The notes: generated from the letters alone by a model not told the origin. 64,000 nt of DNA from Echinometra lucunter (GCA_029962745.1 CM057151.1:38415136-38479135), one strand, 5' to 3'; positions 56,196 through 62,758 are shown, counted from the stretch's first letter. Program-made: numbers and translations.

Positions 56196-56676
56196 TTCCT
56201 TTCCCTTCTCCTTCCCTCCCTCTCTCTCCTTCCCTCCCTTTTCCCTCCCTCCTCTCCCTCTTTCCCTTCTCTCTCTCTCCTACCACCCTACCATCTTCCA
56301 TCACCTTCCCTTCTCACTCTCTTCCTTCTTTCTCTTGTCATTTTATTTCTATTTCCCTCTGTTTCCCTCTATCTTTGCTTGGTTCTCTCTGTCTGTCTAT
56401 CTGTCTGTCTGTCTCTACCCCTCCCCCTCTATCATATCTCTCTAACCTCAATCCCCTCCCCCCCCCCACCCCCACCTCTTCTCTTTTATCTTTCCATATC
56501 TGTCTCATTGTTTCATTACAAATCAGATTATGGGTGAGAACAACCCTCGGATCTGGAAGACACAGTACCGGGAGGTCCTCATTGCCAAGGGTATCAACCC
56601 AGATGAAGAAGTTGAGAATGCCGGGGAGGAAGAGGATGGTGATGAGGATGATGAAGAAGATATGGATGATGACTAG
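21774..56676 (+). CDS. NSMCE3: SMC5/6 complex subunit NSE3 / MAGE-G1 homologue (nine exons)
   Basis: Joined exons are 21774-21929, 23137-23200, 23886-23965, 31426-31535, 32506-32585, 34151-34196, 35048-35110, 53573-53687 and 56527-56676: 864 nt, 287 aa, against about 304 aa in human. All junctions are GT-AG and the phases 0,1,0,2,1,2,2,0 close exactly. Residues 1-52 are a low-complexity E/Q-rich leader. The MAGE homology domain spans about 53-238: VSDLVQYMLI, FGYELIEVE, YVILALIFMNEGTMSD, GDVRKLITQDF, EYRWGLRAEKE. The tail is very acidic (EEEDGDEDDEEDMDDD). In the family, NSE3 binds the RING protein NSE1 and the kleisin NSE4 and contacts DNA, supporting SMC5/6 in repair and replication-fork maintenance in the nucleus. 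The vertebrate NSE1-binding dileucine position reads Met-Leu here. Intron 7 (18 kb) contains the assembly gap. Confidence 0.95.
22270..22735 (+). repeat. 28-bp minisatellite in NSMCE3 intron 1
   Basis: About 16 units of GGTACATCTGTAAAGTCACC plus TGTAAATA follow one another directly with no spacer. Toward the right, GGTACATC and GTTACATC units alternate, giving 56-bp dimers. Confidence 0.9.
23137..23200 (+). CDS. NSMCE3: NSMCE3 exon 2
   Basis: 64 nt; acceptor TTGTTTCAG|GTGAGC, donor GCAG|GTATGT. It encodes VSDLVQYMLIMEAKKNPVKR, the first helix of winged helix A of the MAGE domain. Confidence 0.95.
23313..23673. mobile_element. Possible hAT-like remnant
   Basis: CAGGGTTCTCACTAG on the left is partly mirrored by CTGGCGAGAACCATG on the right. 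Identity is weak and no target duplication is clear. It lies in NSMCE3 intron 2. Confidence 0.3.
23886..23965 (+). CDS. NSMCE3: NSMCE3 exon 3
   Basis: 80 nt; acceptor TTGGTAG|ATTTG, donor GATGAG|GTAAGA. It encodes DLYKNVLKEHKAILPEVLRR and AKAKLDE, matching the family's helix before the FGY motif. Confidence 0.95.
24509..24586 (+). CDS. Candidate alternative terminal exon of NSMCE3
   Basis: A good acceptor (TTTTGTTTTCAG) opens, in the phase left by exon 3, a frame of 25 codons (GKQFDDIPPKILINFHGF...) ended by TAG at 24584. AATAAA at 24835-24840 could end such a transcript. The product would be a 125-residue protein with only part of winged helix A. Splicing from exon 3 straight to exon 4 restores the conserved MAGE sequence, so this is at most an alternative form. 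Confidence 0.3.
   Translation, partial: GKQFDDIPPKILINFHGFFDDSSAM
24928..26399. mobile_element. 1472-bp non-autonomous hAT element
   Basis: The ends are CAGGGTTGGC and GCCCAACCCTG. Perfect 8-bp target duplications CGTCAGTT lie at 24920-24927 and 26400-26407. Both subterminal regions are built of TACCGGTATTTACCG-type motifs. The interior is AT-rich without a transposase frame. In NSMCE3 intron 3. Confidence 0.9.
26737..27035. mobile_element. ~299-bp MITE
   Basis: The ends TTTAAAGGGATAT and ATATCCCTTTAAA are perfect inverse repeats. The interior includes GC-rich segments but no coding domain. It directly precedes the nested complex starting at 27058. Confidence 0.75.
27673..29218. mobile_element. 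1546-bp TIR element nested in the Helitron-like element
   Basis: The ends CACGTACTTACA and TGTAAGTACGTG are perfect 12-bp inverse repeats. ATAT is duplicated at 27669-27672 and 29219-29222. Removing it restores the GTATGCATATGGGAGGGAC seen in the copy at 41300. It has a GC-rich centre (28170-28270) and no recognisable transposase; a 112-codon minus frame at 28290-28628 resembles nothing I know. Confidence 0.85.
29223..29880 (+). repeat. ~150-bp tandem array with DR1 motifs, family 1
   Basis: Units start near CAATGATCTGATTAG at 29231, 29381, 29532, 29682 and 29830. Alternate units are more alike, giving a 301-bp dimer. Each contains two or more AGGTCA half-sites one base apart (for example 29260-29272, 29561-29573, 29858-29870). 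Confidence 0.88.
31426..31535 (+). CDS. NSMCE3: NSMCE3 exon 4
   Basis: 110 nt; acceptor GTCATGACAG|ATATTT, donor GTTAG|GTAAGA. It encodes IFGYELIEVE and YFLLNTLSSD, the strand pair of the first winged helix. Confidence 0.95.
31619..31700. repeat. (ATC)n/(ATT)n microsatellite
   Basis: A simple triplet repeat just after exon 4 in NSMCE3 intron 4. Confidence 0.8.
31909..32402. mobile_element. Repeat element, inverted relative of 37736
   Basis: The part 32284-32400 is matched in inverted orientation by 37736-37851 with few differences. Ends CTTAAAGGGGGTACCCATTG and CAATGGTAA-like (inverse) suggest a TIR element. It lies between exons 4 and 5, and a 165-codon frame across it is not a gene. Confidence 0.55.
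32506..32585 (+). CDS. NSMCE3: NSMCE3 exon 5
   Basis: 80 nt; acceptor CCTCCTCTAG|GAATC, donor GATG|GTATGC. It encodes LLYVILALIFMNEGTMSD, the hallmark MAGE segment linking winged helices A and B. Confidence 0.96.
32632..33053. mobile_element. 422-bp TIR family B, copy 1
   Basis: The ends GTTAACCCATTCGTGACAG and CTGTCACGAATGGGTTAAC are perfect inverse repeats. Diverged relatives occur at about 40193-40560 and, inverted, at 42543-42968. It has repeated ATTGCCAATTTAA phrases and no coding capacity. In intron 5. Confidence 0.85.
33355..34085 (+). mobile_element. Degraded Helitron-like element, family 1, copy 3
   Basis: The head TTTTTATGCCTCCGCCCACTG and phrases such as CTCAAGAACCATTTGAG and AACTTCAAACTTG recur at ~150-bp intervals. 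GGTGGAGGCAT near 34070 is the remnant of the subterminal inverse repeat. It is interrupted by the hairpin MITE at 33519-33671. In intron 5. Confidence 0.6.
33519..33671. mobile_element. 153-bp hairpin MITE
   Basis: GGGCCCTCATGCATAAAAAG then TTGCGATTAAACGCAACT, and their inverse on the right. The centre carries CCAATCGGAATT. It is inserted inside the Helitron-like copy at 33355, whose GATGATctGATTAG phrase it splits. Confidence 0.85.
34151..34196 (+). CDS. NSMCE3: NSMCE3 exon 6
   Basis: 46 nt; acceptor TTCATCAG|GTCAAA, donor GAAGA|GTAAGT. It encodes QMWLLLQKLGLNPE, equivalent to the family's W-x-x-L-x-x-L-G helix. Confidence 0.94.
35048..35110 (+). CDS. NSMCE3: NSMCE3 exon 7
   Basis: 63 nt; acceptor TTCTTGTAG|GAAAG, donor CAGCT|GTAAGT. 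It encodes KDHPVYGDVRKLITQDFTKQ, the conserved G-D-x-x-K-L-I-T motif. Confidence 0.95.
35180..35757. mobile_element. Tc1/mariner-like foldback remnant
   Basis: Arms at about 35198-35372 and 35545-35705 are strongly complementary (GGACTTGTTTATCA..., ATTTTTGTATTGTTCTATAC...). The right end reads GTGTTCCAATAATTTTGACC then ACCACTGTA, the usual end of Tc1-like transposons. No transposase remains. In intron 7. Confidence 0.75.
36760..36850 (-). repeat. Minus-strand retroelement tail
   Basis: AATAATTTATTTATTTATTG reads on the minus strand as a poly-AATA tail; the body runs rightward and is interrupted by the TIR element that follows. Confidence 0.4.
36854..37448. mobile_element. ~595-bp TIR element
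   Basis: GCGTCGGCTTCCCGGAAAAA then GGCCGTTAGCG on the left is matched inverted by CGTTAGTGGCC then TTTTTCCGGGAAGGCGACG. There are further internal TTTTTCCGGGAA-like palindromes. No protein domain. In intron 7. Confidence 0.7.
37736..37851 (-). mobile_element. Truncated inverted copy of the 31909 repeat
   Basis: The reverse complement aligns with 32284-32400 almost throughout. It runs straight into the assembly gap. Confidence 0.75.
37852..38351. other. Assembly gap (500 N)
   Basis: Exactly 500 N's; a round number normally means unknown real size. It lies in intron 7 of NSMCE3, with no coding phase disturbed. Confidence 0.99.
38404..39170. other. Intron 7 sequence with a retroelement-like tail
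   Basis: A poly-A/T tract and TTTTTATTG at 38408-38432 look like a minus-strand retroelement tail followed by its 3' region. No coding domain was recognised. Confidence 0.35.
40193..40560. mobile_element. TIR family B, copy 2 (diverged)
   Basis: It aligns with 32632-33053 (CTTCAAACTGGCAACACCA, CACATTGCCAATTGAAGGA, ACAGTATGTGTAGAATTTTT). The right end is replaced by the short foldback at 40560. Confidence 0.65.
40560..40646. mobile_element. Short 87-bp foldback
   Basis: AAATATGAACCGACCAACTG and, inverted, AGTTGGTCGGTTCATATTT enclose about 45 bp. It is probably a miniature element inserted in the family B copy. Confidence 0.6.
41157..41799 (+). mobile_element. Helitron-like element, family 1, copy 2
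   Basis: Same head hairpin (TGCCTCTG...CGGAGGCA), (GTCC)n and ~150-bp monomers as at 27519, ending with the perfect palindrome GACCACGCGTGGTC, GAAGATTCAT and CTAG (41796-41799). A deletion near 41765 removed the subterminal GGCGGAGGCAT. DR1 motifs are at 41349, 41499 and 41647. Its uninterrupted GTATGCATATGGGAGGGAC proves the insertion in copy 1. Confidence 0.75.
42250..42400 (-). repeat. Minus-strand retroelement tail
   Basis: TTTGG repeats followed by TTTTATTTTCAG read on the minus strand as an A-rich end with (CCAAA)n. The body is unrecognised. Confidence 0.4.
42543..42968 (-). mobile_element. TIR family B, copy 3 (inverted)
   Basis: The ends TTAACCGATTTGTGACA and TGTCATGAATAGGTTAA match family B. 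The reverse complement aligns with 32632-33053 throughout (CAAAACCAAAATGGGCACAG-like interior). Confidence 0.75.
42970..44105 (+). repeat. Diverged ~180-bp tandem repeat
   Basis: Phrases CACTCCCACACGTTTC(C/G)TT, GATCATTATCGTACTTGTAAT and CAGACTGATTATGAAT recur near 42985, 43140, 43320, 43490 and, weaker, 43995. Spacing is 150-190 bp. Divergence suggests an old array. In intron 7. Confidence 0.65.
44514..44650. mobile_element. 137-bp hairpin MITE
   Basis: GGGAGTGTTCCATGAAGTGT then CTTGTCAGTGATTTT and its inverse on the right. GATTGGCTAA (CCAAT on the other strand) lies inside the right arm. Confidence 0.85.
44870..45024 (-). mobile_element. tRNA-derived SINE fragment, family 2
   Basis: On the minus strand the end reads CACATTCGTCCCTCTTAACC then CAGGTGTAAATG, the same 3' part as in 51335-51504. 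The tRNA-like head is degraded. Confidence 0.5.
45136..45505 (+). mobile_element. TIR family A, copy 2 (right end missing)
   Basis: It begins TTAAAGGCATTGGCTAAC and aligns with the 27058 copy to TATTTAAAAATACTT. The remaining ~120 bp are replaced by unrelated sequence. Confidence 0.85.
46460..46866. mobile_element. 407-bp long-TIR element with tRNA-like core
   Basis: The left arm begins GGTAGAATATTAAGGTGCCA and runs about 130 bp to ...GGATAAAGTGCACC; the right arm is its inverse. Perfect 9-bp flanks TTTCCCGTC lie at 46451-46459 and 46867-46875, as expected for Mutator-like elements. The left arm carries an extra duplication of TGCGTTCATGAATAAACATT. The core is tRNA-like (next entry). No transposase. 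Confidence 0.88.
46608..46690 (+). other. tRNA-like sequence in the element core
   Basis: TGGCGCAGTGGTC (A-box-like) at 46612-46624 and GGTTCGAATCC (B-box-like) at 46672-46682 are about 48 bp apart. A D-arm (TGGC...GCCA) can be drawn. However, the acceptor stem does not pair and the T-stem has only three or four pairs. It is more likely a SINE-type tRNA relic or internal pol III promoter than a working tRNA. Confidence 0.55.
48280..48448. mobile_element. 169-bp hairpin MITE
   Basis: GGGCACCGTTTCATGAAAGT then TGTCAGCACTGACAAGTTGTC is matched inverted at 48388-48448. Inside is AGCCAATCAGAACCAAGG. It abuts the hAT-type MITE that follows. Confidence 0.87.
48449..48599. mobile_element. hAT-type MITE, second copy
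   Basis: The ends AGGGTTCGACACCAACAGG and GTTAGTGTGGAACCCTG resemble the element at 7321. The interior CTAAAATCTAGGCGTGGACC matches too. Target duplications are not clear here. Confidence 0.65.
48662..48895. mobile_element. ~234-bp MITE
   Basis: AAGGCCGTATCTCACCGG on the left and CTGGTGAGATACCCCCTTT on the right are inverse ends. The interior has repeated GGAGAC/GTCTCC phrases. No gene. Confidence 0.65.
49640..49833 (-). mobile_element. tRNA-derived SINE, family 1, copy 2
   Basis: Minus strand: GTGGCTCAGTGGATAGAGC (A box) and CGGGTTCGAAACC (B box), then a body shared with 11845-12037. The head is better kept than in the first copy. In intron 7. Confidence 0.8.
50503..51275 (+). mobile_element. 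Helitron-like tandem element, family 2
   Basis: The head hairpin TATACCCCC/GGGGGTATA (50503-50511, 50529-50537) leads into GGTTGGTCTGTTGC and then about five ~157-bp monomers with GGATCGAACTACTTCCTCA (50591, 50746, 50905, 51061, 51223). Monomers two apart are nearly identical (315-bp period). No 3' end was identified. Repeated 70-codon frames are by-products. Confidence 0.65.
51335..51504 (-). mobile_element. tRNA-derived SINE, family 2
   Basis: Minus strand: a tRNA-like head (AAGTTGGTAAGAGCACATGC, B box GAGTTCGATTCCC), then CTTTACCCAGCTGTATAAAT and GGGTACCTGGC, ending in TAATAATAA. The head resembles a tRNA of the Lys type. Confidence 0.75.
51899..52483. mobile_element. 585-bp foldback element with ~195-bp arms
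   Basis: TTAAAGGAAAATGCAACCCA and its inverse at 52464-52483. Arms stay complementary inward as far as GATGTCATC/GATGACATC. TTAA flanks both ends, compatible with a TTAA target site. No coding capacity. In intron 7. Confidence 0.82.
53213..53378. mobile_element. ~166-bp foldback
   Basis: CTTATCAAAAGTC and GACTTGTGATAAG are inverse ends. AGCGGCTTTTCCGATTCCCC and its near inverse lie inside. It is just upstream of exon 8. Confidence 0.6.
53573..53687 (+). CDS. NSMCE3: NSMCE3 exon 8
   Basis: 115 nt; acceptor TTTGTTTTTCAG|GTACT, donor GCTCAG|GTACTG. It encodes YLDCQKIPNTEPVECEYRWG and LRAEKEMDKEKILNLVAQ. The last 38 nt plus the donor are the first unit of the tandem array that fills the start of intron 8. 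Confidence 0.95.
53650..54462 (+). repeat. 65-bp tandem array of the exon 8 / intron 8 boundary
   Basis: Twelve copies of a unit containing the last 38 nt of exon 8, the donor CAG|GTACTG and 27 nt of intron. The first copy is the real boundary. The usual period is 65 bp; three units carry an extra copy of AAATGGATAAAGAG. Ten of twelve copies keep the donor GT; two (about 54234 and 54301) read GGAACTG instead. Confidence 0.96.
54463..56150. other. Rest of intron 8, left part
   Basis: AT-rich sequence with poly-G (55385-55408) and poly-C/poly-A runs (55759-55780, 55920-55945). No gene was seen. Confidence 0.45.
56156..56500 (+). repeat. 345-bp pyrimidine-rich region before exon 9
   Basis: Almost uninterrupted C/T ((CT)n, CCCTCC, TCTG) running to within 30 nt of the exon 9 acceptor. 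Ser/Pro/Leu-rich frames over it are not genes. Confidence 0.88.
56527..56676 (+). CDS. NSMCE3: NSMCE3 exon 9 (terminal)
   Basis: 150 nt including TAG. The acceptor CAAATCAG|ATTATG follows a very long pyrimidine-rich region. It encodes IMGENNPRIWKTQYREVLIA, then an acidic tail of about 23 residues rich in Glu and Asp. Confidence 0.94.
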   Translation: MMGENNPRIWKTQYREVLIAKGINPDEEVENAGEEEDGDEDDEEDMDDD

Positions 56677-56783
56677 TAGAGCAGAGGACTGTTGGTAGGC
56701 CTAATAAATGGGCAGTTATCAGTAATAAGAAAAAAAAAATATGCAGCTGTTTTGTGGTCCACTCTGACATCAAGTTGAACTTG

Positions 56784-56789
56784 AATAAA
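56784..56789 (+). promoter_or_regulatory. Candidate NSMCE3 poly(A) signal
   Basis: AATAAA lies 108 nt after the stop codon. A second hexamer at 56703-56708 is only 27 nt after the stop and is the less likely one. Confidence 0.55.
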
Positions 56790-56976
56790 TGCTTAAATAT
56801 CATAAAAGTGAGTCATCTATACATGTCTGTTGAGAAAATACTGTTAGGGATATTTTTAAAAGTCAAGTTTCAAAGATTTGAAGATTCGTACCCAAATTTG
56901 CGAAATCTTTATATTTTCTCCTTATGAACTGTGTGTTTCATGGAGAATGACTCTGGTATCTGAGAAACGTTTAACT

Positions 56977-57034
56977 TTATTATTATTATTATTATTATTT
57001 ATTATTATTATTATTATTATGATGATGATGATGT
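56977..57034. repeat. (ATT)n(GAT)n microsatellite
   Basis: About 14 ATT units followed by GATGATGAT, downstream of NSMCE3. Confidence 0.9.
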
Positions 57035-58340
57035 TTTGGGGGAGATATGTTGAAAATCTTCAAATCATTACTGAAGAAATGGCAAGAAATTGAGAGTAAA
57101 AAAGAAAGAAAGAAACCTGAAGATGCTCATTCTCCTAGTAAGCTTCATTTGTTTTATTTTTTATCATTTACATGTATTAGATTTTTCACAATTTTTTTCC
57201 AGCCCTATTATATATTTCCCATATTTGTTGAAATCAACTTGATATTAGCTTGGACTTCCTCTTTTATGGCAATATTATAGGAAAGGAAAACAGATGGCTC
57301 CTCTCTGTTTTGTTTTGATAATTATGAGAACTTTATATCCATTCTTTCATAGCGTACTAAAAACAGAGCTATGCACAGATTATATACGGAACTTGTGGCT
57401 CTGGTTGCATTTTGACGAAAAAAGGATATTTTTACCAACATGTATCCATGAATGCAAGATTATTTTTTGCAGAAAGTCAGTGTCAGATAGATTGTTCTGT
57501 ATGTTCTAACATGTATAATTTGAAATGGTTGGCTTTGGTTTTTGTTACCTTTTGTGATAAAGCTGTATCGTTTCAGCAAACGAGAAAGAAAGGATAATGA
57601 ATCAAACCAACACTGTTGATTTAGTATAGTAATATTGGCTGAATATTTACACGACACACAGTCTTTCCTGTCTGAATTCATGAAAATGCACCTCATGTCA
57701 AGAGAGTATATTGTGAATATTTTCAGTGATTGTATTTTTTCCACATTTACAAATTGTATGAAATAGGATCATCGTGCCTTTTACAGTGCAAGTTACTCAT
57801 CTGATTATGTAGCTTATTTTGCCTTATTAAGGTACATGTCTTTCATGCGGAAGAAGTAGCATTATAAGAATAGTTTTGTGTTTTTGCCATTTTTTTCATG
57901 TTTTTGGAAGTACCCCATCTACAGTTGAAATCATGCCAGGTACAACCTTTTTGTGTTTTTCTGTACATTTGCATGCATATAGAATGGGTGTAGTCCTAGT
58001 CATAGCTTACTTTCCAGTCATATGTAATTCATACAATCAACTTAATCCCTCTGATGCGGGACCCCATCCCAAACTGTTCTTGGCTCTGTATACCTTTGAG
58101 TTAACATACTTCATTCTCAAGTGCCTTGTAGAAAACAATACATGTATTGCATTATTTGGATAAAAAAAAAAAAAAATTATTGATGGGCTTTTCAATTGGT
58201 AACAACAGTGATTGAAACTGTGAATGGTGCATTTGTCTTAAACTGCTTTAAAAGCAACTAGAACAGTCTTGGATGGAAACAAATATCCTTTGAGATTTTA
58301 GGGTATTAAACAAGAAATTGGCATCCTGCATGTTTGTTTG
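57035..58340. other. Non-coding stretch
   Basis: No exon-like frame or transposon end was recognised; it may hold longer 3' UTR forms of NSMCE3. Confidence 0.4.
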
Positions 58341-58364
58341 GGGTACCCCCCCCCTCGAAATGCA

Positions 58365-58581
58365 AAATTTTGCAGAGGCTACTTCTCTTGAATCTTTTAA
58401 ATCTGTGCTAAAAACTCGTTCATTTGTTTCCTTAGTTCTGAGTACCAGATGTTACACTGCATATTTCAAGGTTGTTCATTCATGTTAATAGTACATGCTA
58501 TTTGTAATTGCCTGTACTGGGCTTTGTATCACATGAAAAAAATGCTATATAAATTCCATGTATTATTATTATTATTATAAG
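58365..58581 (+). pseudogene. 5'-truncated LINE (L2/CR1-like) 3' end
   Basis: One plus frame reads EATSLESFKSVLKTRSFVSL, the F-K-x-x-L-K-T tail of L2/CR1 reverse transcriptases. The segment ends with ATGCTATATAAATTCCATG and (TAT)n, as LINEs of this type do. Confidence 0.65.
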
Positions 58582-59123
58582 TTCACGCAATAATACCCAA
58601 GAAATTGGTGGAAGAAGAACAGAGGCTATTTTGCTTCTTGTCAACCCAGATATTTCATGCCTTTTTTAGTTGGAGTTCAATGCCATGATTTAGTTATTAT
58701 AATATATTAAAGGAGATTTTTTTATACCTTTGCATCGGGAATTTATTACATGATTTATTGGTTAGGCAATTACTTCCACTGGTAGCCAATACCTTCTTAT
58801 CTTGCCTATATTCATGAATCATTTCAATCAATTTCAGCTGAGCAAAGAAAGGTTTCTGACACCGGAAATTGCTTTTCTGATAGAAGAGCTGATATTTAAG
58901 TTATCGTGAACTTCATATTACACACACACATTTCACATTTGTTTTCGCATTGCATGTATGTAGAAAATGGTACAGGATTACTCTGCAAATAATCGCAGTG
59001 TGTGCTAGGGTCCCAGGCATGTGATTAGTACCTCGTCAGCTGGGTGAAATTCCCAGAGCATCTAGGCACTTTTTAACCCGTTGAATACTGGATCCCCTAT
59101 TCCTAAGGGATTAAAGGGATCTG

Positions 59124-59286
59124 GGCCCCGTAACACAAAGATTTGCTATCAGTCGCAAAGTTGTAACAGCTGATCAAGACAATGGATTGTTTCATGCGCA
59201 TTTCGTTCAAAAAGGTGACCCTGGACCAATCAGAATGGTTGTTTTAAATTTTCGATTGATCACAAACATTTGTGTTGCGGTCCCCT
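59124..59286. mobile_element. 163-bp hairpin MITE
   Basis: GGGCCCCGTAACACAAAGAT and, inverted, AACATTTGTGTTGCGGTCCCC. Inside is GACCAATCAGAATGG. Confidence 0.78.
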
Positions 59287-59321
59287 AGGGTGTATTTCTG
59301 ATAGGATCCATGATTTCATTA

Positions 59322-59886
59322 AAGGGGCTAGAAAATGAGAAATCATGGGGAAAGGCAGGGTGATCTCGGATGAGAGAGGGGAAATGCAGTCGGCCGCTCG
59401 AGTTTCAAGAAAAGGGATAATCCATTCTAAACAACTGTGATTTATTGCCGTGTTTCAAATTTCGCACAAGGAAAAAGCTAATAAACAGCTGGAAAAACAA
59501 TTACATGGCCAGCTCCCTGGGAGAGCCTAAGGGGTGTTACGTATTCCGCGGCGACGACGTGTCAGGGAAAGGCAATGGAGTTTAATGGCTAGACTAACAA
59601 ACCAGAAGTAAACTATATTTTGTATTTTGAAATGTTGGAGCATTATACAAGACGTTTCTTCGAGTGAACACGATGAGACCCGTTAAGAGTCTAAACACTT
59701 AGAGTTGTTGAGAAATGTGAGAACCCGAAGTGTATGACAAGGTTGAGTTCGGTAAACTTTGTGCTGTCCGAACTTTTGTCGCATTAGTCCGACGGGCTCG
59801 CATAACGGACGGATTATAGTGTACAAGTAAACAAGCCTTTTGCAAATTCGTTTTCCCCATGATTTCCCATTTGTTGGTCTCTTTAA
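59322..59886. mobile_element. ~565-bp TIR element
   Basis: TTAAAGGGGCTAGAAAATGA then GAAATCATGGGGAAA, and inverted TTTTCCCCATGATTTCCCAT then TTGTTGGTCTCTTTAA. A minus-strand frame from 59683 to 59976 extends past the element and shows no known motif. Confidence 0.65.
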
Positions 59887-60165
59887 GCTGTTTGTACAGT
59901 TACACATGACTTTACGAACAACTTGAATATAAAGTGCCAAATGGGATGCCAAAAAACTTTCCTGATGTTTTAACAAAGTGTGACTGCATTTCCCATAATC
60001 TCAATTAAATTGTGGCAAAAAATACTTTGCCATGAAACTGTTTGTAAACAGTAGTAACGTTAATCTACATCTGCATATTTAATCTTCAGCTGATGCGATT
60101 TAAATGTATAATGGTTGAGAATCCCATTTGGCTTGCCATATTTAAGTCGTTTGTAAAAGTCATGC

Positions 60166-60661
60166 TTAAAGGCATTGGCTAACATTGTTATGATTTTAAA
60201 AAAATCTTGTTTTGTTACTTGAAAATGGGATAAACATAAGGGTTATAGTGTAAAAATACCAGTCTGAAAGTTTCAAAGTATAATATCCGCAGGAAGTAAT
60301 TTTAAATATTAAAAATGTGAGCCAATATTTGAATTATATACGAGGGTCGGTTGCCCAGAATAGACATAAGGAGTGCGCATGCACGTATGACTCACCTTAC
60401 CATACTGTGTGTATTGGCGTATCATGCTGCGGGAGGCACATAACGCCATTTTCAAATTCAAGCAAAGTGGTCCTCTTAGTGATTGTCTCGTGAGACGAAG
60501 GATAATAAAATCGCCGTTTGCGCCTAGCTTACACTTTTTCATTCCAAATTATGGTTGGTTTCAGGGTTTTTGAGTACAAATACAAGTACTCATACACATG
60601 TTTCATCTTAGTCTGAGAATTTTTTAAATCAGCTACTCACAAAGTTAGCCAATGCCTTTAA
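60166..60661 (-). mobile_element. TIR family A, copy 3 (intact, 496 bp)
   Basis: Full-length inverted copy with both TTAAAGGCATTGGCTAAC-type ends. It supplies the reference for reconstructing the split copy at 27058. Confidence 0.88.
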
Positions 60662-60689
60662 CTTTATGTGCAGCTTTATGAAACACCCC

Positions 60690-60890
60690 CCAGGTAACTT
60701 TGTTGAGGCTTGATTGAATAAATTGTTGAATTTTTATGTCTGTGTTGTTTAAAGAGGATCAGAAGGATTAATAAACAGCCAGGAACATAAAGGTTTTGAA
60801 AGATAAGATGTTATTATCAAGATATCTGTCACTGAATTCTGCCATTTGCAAAACCAACCTGGGTATGCTTTTGTCTAACACTGCAGTCGA
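60690..60890 (+). repeat. Dispersed ~200-bp repeat, copy 2
   Basis: Same-orientation match to about 1908-2105, starting soon after the family A copy. Confidence 0.65.
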
Positions 60891-61660
60891 TTTTGTTTAA
60901 AGCTGACTTCTACCCTGCATTGTTCAGATAATTGACACTACACAACAAAATGCCCTTTGAGTTTCTTATCAAAGAGACTGTAAGAGTTTGTAATTTGACC
61001 AAACATCTTCCCTTTACCTGTTCCATCTTCTAGCAAGTTTTGACTGTTTCTTCTTGCCCATAAATTGTTGGTTTGATATCTAAGAAATTATTAGTTGTGT
61101 TACTGTCGTACTTTCCACTAGAGCATGTGAAATGTTCCATGAGAGTATGTTTTATGTTTGTAGTTTAATAGTCTGTAAATATGTAGAAAGGTATTTATAT
61201 ATAACATAGCACCAAACTTTTATACCATACAAAATGTTAGGCATATGTGTTTTGTTCAGAAAATTAAAGATAGTCTTGCTTTGGACTGTGACATTGAAAG
61301 ACTAATTGATTAAATGTTTGTTTCCTTCATTGCCTTCCTGAGATAATGTATAATTCATAGGTTTCATTATTGATATCCCTGATCTTTTTTGTATTACATG
61401 TTTGCATAACATGCGGATCGTAGTCTGTAGCTGCATCTGTTTATGCTGTTATGTAATTTTATTAGCATAGGTCAATAACAATATTTCATGCATTTAGTAA
61501 ACAGGTTAAATGGGCCTTGTCATCAGTTAGCAAAGGTTACTTAAGGTGATATTAAACAAATTTGAAAAAATGAACCAAAATAATCTTGCAGTAAATTGGT
61601 GATACAAAACATGTCAGAAAGACATGTCAGAAAAAGTAAAAAAAGGATTCAGCACATGTT
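60891..61660. other. Non-coding stretch
   Basis: AT-rich; nothing recognised. Confidence 0.4.
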
Positions 61661-61667
61661 TTATTCA

Positions 61668-62163
61668 TTAAAGACATTGGTTAACATTGCTATGATTTAA
61701 AAAAATCTTGTTTTGTTACTTGAAAATGGGATAAACATAAGGGTTATAGTGTAAAAATACCAATCTGAAAGTTTCAAAGTATAATATCCACAGGAAGCAT
61801 TTTTAAATATCAAAAATGTGAACCAATGTTTGAAAAATATACGAGGGTCGGTTGCACAGAATAGACATAAGGAGTGCGCATGCGCGTATGACTCATCCTT
61901 ACCGTACTGTGTGTATTGGCGTATCACGCGGCGGGAGGCACGTAACGGCATTTTCAAATTCAAGCAAAATGGTCCTCTTAGTGATTGTCTCGTGAGACGG
62001 AGGATAATAAAATCGCTGTTTGCGTCTAACTTACACTTTTTCGTTCCAAATTATGGTTGGTTTCAGGGTTTTTGAGTACAAATACAAGTACTCATACACA
62101 TGTTTCATCTTAGTTTGAGAATTTTTTAAATCAGCTACTCACAAAGTTAGGCAATGCCTTTAA
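61668..62163 (-). mobile_element. TIR family A, copy 4 (496 bp)
   Basis: Same length and orientation as copy 3, 1.5 kb away. The short frame seen in other copies has lost its ATG (to ACG) and is frameshifted. Confidence 0.88.
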
Positions 62164-62757
62164 CCGTTTTCATGCTTTACATGTAGGTGGTGTAATCTTT
62201 TAATACCGAGTTTCCACTGTACCTGTGAAATAACAGCATTGCCAATTTCATGATGGAAAAAAAAAATGATGCCCTCGACACTTGAGATGATGATTTATGC
62301 TAGTTGGGTCAACGGGAGTAGGTCATACGCAATCTTTGAGTATTCATTGTTCATGGAAAACAAATATACCCTTTGATCAAGGTGTACATGTGGAATTGCG
62401 GATAATCTATTTAAAGAAGGGTAGGCCCAACCTTGCTACAGCTGGTGCCAATGGGTGTGTATTTCAGAATGATTATTACAGTAGCGAGATAAAAATGCTT
62501 CATATAGTTGTGTGAAAGGTATCCTGTTATAGAAAATGCTTCAAGGTTCTAGTAGGTCCACCGTTTAATCAAATGAAATGTGTGTATATATTTCATCAGA
62601 ACAGATGAAAACTGGGATATGCATTCCAAGAAGCATGTACTTGCAACCTGCATGTAGCTGAAGATGTTTTTTTTTTTTATTCAAGTATCTATGTAATTGA
62701 AGTTAATGAAAGGTTCATATTAATCCTTTGATAATTTCATTAATTTATTTTGATTTT
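62164..62757. other. Non-coding stretch
   Basis: No gene or transposon end was recognised. Confidence 0.4.
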
Positions 62758-62758
62758 T

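Noticed and set aside
56105..56698. 197-codon plus-strand ORF
   Set aside because: It is mostly translated pyrimidine repeat (Ser/Pro/Leu) and overlaps the true NSMCE3 exon 9 in the wrong frame.
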